From NCBI GenBank assembly GCA_947169835.1, contig CAMVRH010000025.1, positions 1 through 9,394 on the forward strand: a stretch of DNA of 9,394 nucleotides, given 5' to 3'. Position numbers and translations under genes: made by a program. The stretch comes from an uncultured Lachnospira sp. (GTDB lineage: Bacteria > Bacillota > Clostridia > Lachnospirales > Lachnospiraceae). Positions 6,157 to 9,394 of this stretch are shown piece after piece. Position 1 is the first letter of the stretch; the number at the start of each line of letters is the position of its first letter. The notes under the pieces are model-generated. The model did not search any database, was not told where the DNA came from, and was given only the letters and a program-made list of their open reading frames with translations.

Positions 6157-6230
6157 GTCTCGTTAGCTCAGTTGGATAGAGCGCTCGCCTCCTAAGCGAG
6201 AGGCCGGAGGTTCGAATCCTCTACGGGACG
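6157..6230 (+). tRNA. tRNA-Arg (anticodon CCT)
   Basis: A complete cloverleaf of 74 bases: acceptor GTCTCGT/ACGGGAC (one G-U pair) with discriminator G6230; D stem GCTC/GAGC; anticodon stem CTCGC/GCGAG around the loop CTCCTAA with anticodon CCT at 6191-6193, which reads AGG; variable loop AGGCC; T stem GGAGG/CCTCT with the loop TTCGAAT. CCA is not encoded. There is no obvious promoter between serS and the tRNA and no terminator directly after it, so it may be part of a longer transcript. AGG is a rarer arginine codon than AGA in these genes. Confidence 0.97.
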
Positions 6231-6302
6231 TTCGTGTGAAAGACAAATAATCTGATAGTCAAAGAAGAGGGTTTGAAATCAGAATAATATATTGGAGAGA
6301 AT

Positions 6303-7325
6303 ATGGACTACATAGTTTTAGACCTCGAGTGGAACCAAAATCCCTACGGGAAGAGAAACTATCATCCAGAAATGCCGTTTGAGATTATTGAAGTTGGAGC
6401 AGTGCGAATGAACTCTAATCTAGAAATAGAAGATTCATTTCACCAGATTGTAAAACCGAGAGTTTATAAAAAGCTCCACTACAAAATCAAAGAAATCACT
6501 CATTTCACAAACGAAGAACTGGCCAAAGGATCAGACTTCAGAAAAGTGATTAGAGAATTCCTCGAATGGTGCGGTGATGATTTTATGTTTTGCACTTGGG
6601 GCTCGATGGATTTGACAGAATTACAAAAGAATATGAAACACTACAAGCTAGAGAGAGTGTTAGATTTTCCGCTTTATTATCTAGACTTACAAAAGATTCA
6701 TAGCCTAAGATACGACGATGGAAAAAACAAGAGCACACTTTCGGATGTGGTAGAGGAACTTCACATTAAGGAAGACAAAGAGTTTCACAGGGCGATAGAC
6801 GATGCGTATTATACAGCTAAAGTTTTCCAAAAAATGGATCCAGGCAGGTTTATAAAACGATTATCAATCGATACATTCTATCCACCACGAATCAAGGAAG
6901 AAGAAATCTTTGTGGAGTTTGACGATTATAACAAATTAGTCACAAGGGAATTTCTTTCAAAAGATGAAATGTTTTCCGACAAAGATATAGAACAACTGAG
7001 ATGCAACAAGTGTGGAGAGAGAATATATCCTTACATTGATTGGTTCTCAGACAGTGGAAAAACATATTTTTGTCTAGGGCGATGTCCGGAGCACGGAGAT
7101 GTCCGAGGCAAAATCAAAATTCGAAAATGTGAAAAAGATAGTTTCTACGCTATAAAGATTGTTAAACTAGCGGATGAGACTAGAGTTCAAAAAGTAAAAG
7201 ATAAAAAAGAAAGCATCAGAGAAAAGAGAAGAGAAAAAAGACATCGCTTAATAGAGCGAGAAATGATGCAAGAGACATGGGGCAGCTCAGCTATCGACGA
7301 CGACGATGCAGAGGACGATTACTAA
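6303..7325 (+). CDS. DEDDh-family 3'-5' exonuclease with C-terminal zinc-ribbon-like segment
   Basis: The N-terminal ~180 residues are a DnaQ-like DEDDh exonuclease domain, closest in feel to the KapD/ERI-1-type RNA exonucleases. Catalytic residues are visible: Asp7 and Glu9 in LDLEWNQ, Asp103 in TWGSMDL, and His162 and Asp167 in FHRAIDDAYYTAKV. Such enzymes remove 3' nucleotides from RNA or DNA with two metal ions; the substrate cannot be told here. After a linker comes a four-cysteine set, CNKC (234-237) and CLGRC (257-261), resembling a zinc ribbon for nucleic-acid binding. The tail is strongly basic (KDKKESIREKRREKRHR, about 300-314) and then acidic (DDDDAEDDY). The start follows TTGGAGAG at 6292-6299. 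No convincing sigma-A promoter was found in the 72-base gap after the tRNA. A terminator follows at 7341-7382. Confidence 0.88.
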   Translation: MDYIVLDLEWNQNPYGKRNYHPEMPFEIIEVGAVRMNSNLEIEDSFHQIVKPRVYKKLHYKIKEITHFTNEELAKGSDFRKVIREFLEWCGDDFMFCTWGSMDLTELQKNMKHYKLERVLDFPLYYLDLQKIHSLRYDDGKNKSTLSDVVEELHIKEDKEFHRAIDDAYYTAKVFQKMDPGRFIKRLSIDTFYPPRIKEEEIFVEFDDYNKLVTREFLSKDEMFSDKDIEQLRCNKCGERIYPYIDWFSDSGKTYFCLGRCPEHGDVRGKIKIRKCEKDSFYAIKIVKLADETRVQKVKDKKESIREKRREKRHRLIEREMMQETWGSSAIDDDDAEDDY

Positions 7326-7340
7326 GATCCCATAAGAGTT

Positions 7341-7382
7341 AAAAAATGAGTTATAGTGTAAAAACACAGTAACTCATTTTTT
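7341..7382. terminator. Intrinsic terminator after the exonuclease gene (bidirectional shape)
   Basis: AAAAAATGAGTTA (7341-7353) pairs perfectly with TAACTCATTTTTT (7370-7382), and GTGT (7356-7359) with ACAC (7364-7367) continues the stem to a four-A loop. The U-run on the plus strand ends the exonuclease transcript; the A-run makes it usable in reverse. Confidence 0.88.
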
Positions 7383-7397
7383 AATGGAAATATATTT

Positions 7398-7450
7398 ATA
7401 AAAAAAGAAAAGGGAATGAACATTTTTGTGAATCCCTTTTCTTTTTTTAT
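7398..7450. terminator. Terminator after the integrase-like gene (bidirectional shape)
   Basis: The arm 7398-7415 (ending AGAAAAGGGA) pairs with 7433-7450 over 18 bases, leaving a 17-base loop. It starts three bases beyond the stop of the minus-strand gene, and read on the minus strand the GGGA/TCCC core is followed by a T-rich run. Together with 7341-7382 it insulates the convergent transcripts. Confidence 0.88.
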
Positions 7451-7453
7451 CAT

Positions 7454-8191
7454 TTATTCAGCTTCGTGGTATGAATCAAGTAGTTGCTCTAGCTCTTCTA
7501 GCAAGCAATCTACTTTGCCGTAGAAAGCATCATTGTTTTTTGGATTATCAAAGTTCTTTTCAATAGTAGAAATTTCTTTGATAACTTTTTGCAAACGTTT
7601 TTTACCGCTGTTATTTAAATAGAGTAGATAACGGCTGCGCTCATTCTCCTTTGGAGTAAGCTTTCTCATAAATAGTTCCACGTTTGGTTTCTCGCCGATA
7701 AATCTATAAGTAATAGAAGGCGATGCGTGGTTAAATAAAGCTTGCAAATGGTAAATATCGCCAGTCTCTCTATAGTATCTGTACGCGTAAGTTTTACGCA
7801 TAGTTTGAGCTCCGATAGAGTGCAAGCCAACATGATGACCAGCGCTTCTTAAAACCCTGTACGCCTGTTCACGTGAAACAGGTTTATTCTTTGTTCTGTG
7901 ACCCAAAATCAAGTATTCGTTAGCAGGTCTGTCTTTGATAAACTCTTTGATTTCCTTCTGTAGCTTAGTAGGAACCTTAAAAGTAATTTTTTGCTTGTGC
8001 TTTCCGATTTTTACATGTATTTCTTTTTTGTCCTTAACATCTTTTACTTTGAACGCCAAGATATCCTGCAACTGAAGGCCAGTGCCGATGCCAAGTTCAA
8101 ATAATATATAATATTTTTGATCAATGTCCTTTAGAGCTTCGCCAAAAGCCTCTAATGTTTCTTCATCTTTGATAGGTGCAACCCAATTCAT
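7454..8191 (-). CDS. Tyrosine-recombinase-fold protein, catalytic residues apparently lost
   Basis: The 245 residues resemble the small phage-integrase-type proteins of Firmicutes. Recognisable pieces are YILFELGIGTGL...DILAFKVKDV (about 28-52), the NKPVSREQAYRVL helix (102-114), TMRKTYAYRYY (130-140) and LQALFNHASPSITYRFIG (149-166). Active members usually read GLRISD, THxLRKT and SxTLRYIG. Here the first arginine is Gln40, the histidine of HxxR is Gln129, and the nucleophilic tyrosine position is Phe164; Arg132 and His155 remain. It lacks an N-terminal core-binding domain and has an added C-terminal ~65-residue charged helical tail. The expected reading is a DNA-binding protein without strand exchange, not a working integrase. 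The start follows AGGAGGT (8198-8204) at six bases. Only 14 bases separate it from the carboxypeptidase gene, so the two are an operon. Confidence 0.82.
   Translation of the reverse strand: MNWVAPIKDEETLEAFGEALKDIDQKYYILFELGIGTGLQLQDILAFKVKDVKDKKEIHVKIGKHKQKITFKVPTKLQKEIKEFIKDRPANEYLILGHRTKNKPVSREQAYRVLRSAGHHVGLHSIGAQTMRKTYAYRYYRETGDIYHLQALFNHASPSITYRFIGEKPNVELFMRKLTPKENERSRYLLYLNNSGKKRLQKVIKEISTIEKNFDNPKNNDAFYGKVDCLLEELEQLLDSYHEAE
7865..7880. other. Degenerate parS-like site in the integrase-like gene
   Basis: CTGTTCACGTGAAACA keeps the full right half and the CACGTG core of parS but differs at the first three bases (13/16). On the coding strand it reads GTTTCACGTGAACAG and encodes VSREQ. 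It may be a weak Spo0J site or simply the natural coding of a conserved peptide in this integrase family. Confidence 0.35.
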
Positions 8192-8205
8192 ACCTATACC
8201 TCCTA

Positions 8206-9394
8206 TTATTCTTGAGTATATCTTTTTCTATTTCGCTTCATTTCACGAATTCTATCTATTTTTCTCTTCCTCTTAATAAGCAATACGATAATTAAGATTA
8301 CCAATATTGCTCCAGCCACAATGATTATTATTGGAACAATCTTCTTTATAGAAACTCCAGAACTTTTTTCAACCTTAGCCTTTGTGGTAGGGGCAGCAGT
8401 TGTTATCTTTACGATAGTTTCTTGTTCTACAGCCTCAGAAGCCTTGATGTTTTTGCCCTTTTTGTATGTAAGATTAGCTGTTCCAACTAATTTGTCGCCG
8501 TAGTAGTAATTCATCTTAGAGAATATTTCACGCGACACATTGAAAGTAGTAGATACCTTCAAGTTAGAATAACTTGCTCCTTTAGGAATAACTGCTGTAG
8601 CAGTTTTATCAAGCTGCAAAATCCCGGTCTTTTTGATAAAAGGTGAAGTTAAAGAATAGTCGTTTTCGTCGTTGAATCTGTCGTCGTTTTCAGAAATATT
8701 TATAGATTTGAAATTTCTGAAACCGTAATTAAATAACTTCCTAGTATCTTTGTAAACATTGGCTGTATTTGACTTTAATACAACGGATATAAGTGTAAGC
8801 CCATGTCGTTCTGCGGCAGTTACAAGGGTATTTCCTGCTTGATCTGTAAAACCAGTCTTACCGCCAATGATTCCCTTATAATATTCAGGACCGCCCTCCC
8901 AAATCATTTTATGTCTCATGGTTGCCATGAAGCGGTCTTTTCTCTTGTTATTTTTTTGAATTGTATATTGAGTTGTTCCGAGTATCGCCCTAAACAAAGG
9001 ATACTTTAGAGCAGCTCTCATTATCATAGCCATATCATAAGCAGTAACGTAGTGCTTATCATTGTGCAAGCCATTTCCGTTCACAAAATGAGAATCTTTT
9101 GCACCGGCCTGTTTTGCACGCTCATTTAATTTCTGAGCAAAGGCCTTCTCTGTACCAAACATATGCTCGCCAAGCGCAGTAGCACACTCATTACCCGAGT
9201 GAAGCATCATTCCGTAAAGTGCGTCCTTTACAGACATTTTCTCGCCTACTTTAGCACCAATGTTTGCCGCGCCATCTCTTATGCAAGACAAAGAATTTTT
9301 AGAGTAGGTGACAGTTTCGTTCATGTCACAATTCTCTATTGTTAGCAGTGCCGTCAAAATCTTTGTGATACTGGCAGGAAATCTTTTCTTATGA
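8206..9394 (-). CDS. D-alanyl-D-alanine carboxypeptidase (S11, PBP5/DacF-like), N-terminus outside window
   Basis: A low-molecular-weight penicillin-binding protein that trims the terminal D-Ala from peptidoglycan stem peptides outside the membrane. The frame stays open to the window edge, so the start and signal peptide are missing. An internal TTG at 9355-9357 is not a credible start because the catalytic motif lies upstream of it. All three motifs are visible: SITK in FPASITKILT (9361-9372, nucleophilic Ser), SGN (9190-9198) and KTG in GGKTGFTDQAGN (8851-8859). After the catalytic domain come a beta-rich region, a Thr/Ala/Lys linker and a hydrophobic segment PIIIIVAGAILVILIIVLLI (about 8278-8337), then a basic cytoplasmic tail. 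This is a bilayer-spanning C-terminal anchor rather than the amphipathic helix of PBP5. It is followed 14 bases later by the integrase-like gene. Confidence 0.95.
   Translation of the reverse strand, partial: HKKRFPASITKILTALLTIENCDMNETVTYSKNSLSCIRDGAANIGAKVGEKMSVKDALYGMMLHSGNECATALGEHMFGTEKAFAQKLNERAKQAGAKDSHFVNGNGLHNDKHYVTAYDMAMIMRAALKYPLFRAILGTTQYTIQKNNKRKDRFMATMRHKMIWEGGPEYYKGIIGGKTGFTDQAGNTLVTAAERHGLTLISVVLKSNTANVYKDTRKLFNYGFRNFKSINISENDDRFNDENDYSLTSPFIKKTGILQLDKTATAVIPKGASYSNLKVSTTFNVSREIFSKMNYYYGDKLVGTANLTYKKGKNIKASEAVEQETIVKITTAAPTTKAKVEKSSGVSIKKIVPIIIIVAGAILVILIIVLLIKRKRKIDRIREMKRNRKRYTQE
8524..8539. other. Weak parS-like sequence in the carboxypeptidase gene
   Basis: TATTTCACGCGACACA matches parS at 13 of 16 bases, with a changed core (CACGCG). 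The coding strand reads NVSREIF, almost the same peptide as parS site 1 gives. The altered core makes specific Spo0J binding doubtful. Confidence 0.2.

Noticed and set aside
6157..8191. tRNA-Arg next to an integrase-like gene, hinting at an integrated element
   Set aside because: No repeat of the tRNA 3' end is visible downstream, the intervening gene is a housekeeping-type exonuclease, and the integrase-like protein seems catalytically inactive. The other genes are core chromosomal.
8321..8503. Plus-strand open frames opposite the carboxypeptidase gene, and similar antisense frames opposite spo0J and serS
   Set aside because: They lie antisense within well-supported genes, show no family motifs, and lack convincing ribosome binding sites.
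9355..9357. TTG as the start of the carboxypeptidase gene
   Set aside because: The catalytic SITK motif and preceding residues are in frame upstream of it, up to the window edge; the gene is truncated by the window.

Overview
The window looks like a piece of a low-GC Firmicutes chromosome, most likely a clostridial/Lachnospiraceae-type bacterium, lying beside the replication origin. The evidence is the gene order mnmG - rsmG - (small coiled-coil gene) - soj/parA - spo0J/parB - DUF4446 gene - serS, an A+T-rich composition with AGA-dominated arginine codons, and near-perfect copies of the Firmicutes parS centromere site. In Bacillus the same row (mnmE-mnmG-rsmG-noc-soj-spo0J) runs away from oriC. 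By analogy the fork probably travels from position 1 towards 9394, so the plus-strand genes would be co-directional and the last two minus-strand genes head-on. That polarity is inferred.

Layout. 1-954 is the C-terminal half of MnmG (tRNA wobble-uridine modification), cut by the window edge. 1044-1763 is RsmG (16S rRNA m7G methyltransferase), starting at GTG. 1812-2315 is a small charged coiled-coil protein of unknown function with its own strong promoter. It has a perfect parS site inside its reading frame and ends in a palindrome that is both a perfect parS and an apparent intrinsic terminator. A third parS (15/16) lies just upstream of the soj promoter. Soj (2507-3280) and Spo0J (3359-4309) form the chromosome segregation module acting on these sites. 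A membrane-anchored DUF4446 protein follows in the same operon, then seryl-tRNA synthetase, two small hairpins and a tRNA-Arg(CCT) gene. 6303-7325 encodes a DEDDh 3'-5' exonuclease with a C-terminal zinc-ribbon-like CxxC pair. Two back-to-back terminators (7341-7450) separate this plus-strand block from a convergent minus-strand pair: an S11 D-Ala-D-Ala carboxypeptidase (truncated by the window end) followed by a tyrosine-recombinase-fold protein that appears to have lost several catalytic residues.

Most worth a second look. (1) The 10-mer TTATGTAAAC occurs five times, only in gaps or stop-codon edges of the mnmG-serS block, including a direct pair before rsmG and an inverted pair forming a hairpin across the soj stop; I do not recognise it. 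(2) parS is arranged as coding sequence, as terminator and as soj promoter neighbour around an uncharacterised coiled-coil gene that occupies the usual noc position. (3) The integrase-like gene lacks the expected R, H and Y residues. (4) Two weaker parS-like sequences lie inside the minus-strand genes and encode the same VSRE peptide. No CRISPR, IS element, prophage or rRNA is visible. No gene-free stretch exceeds 300 bases; the largest gap is 2316-2506.
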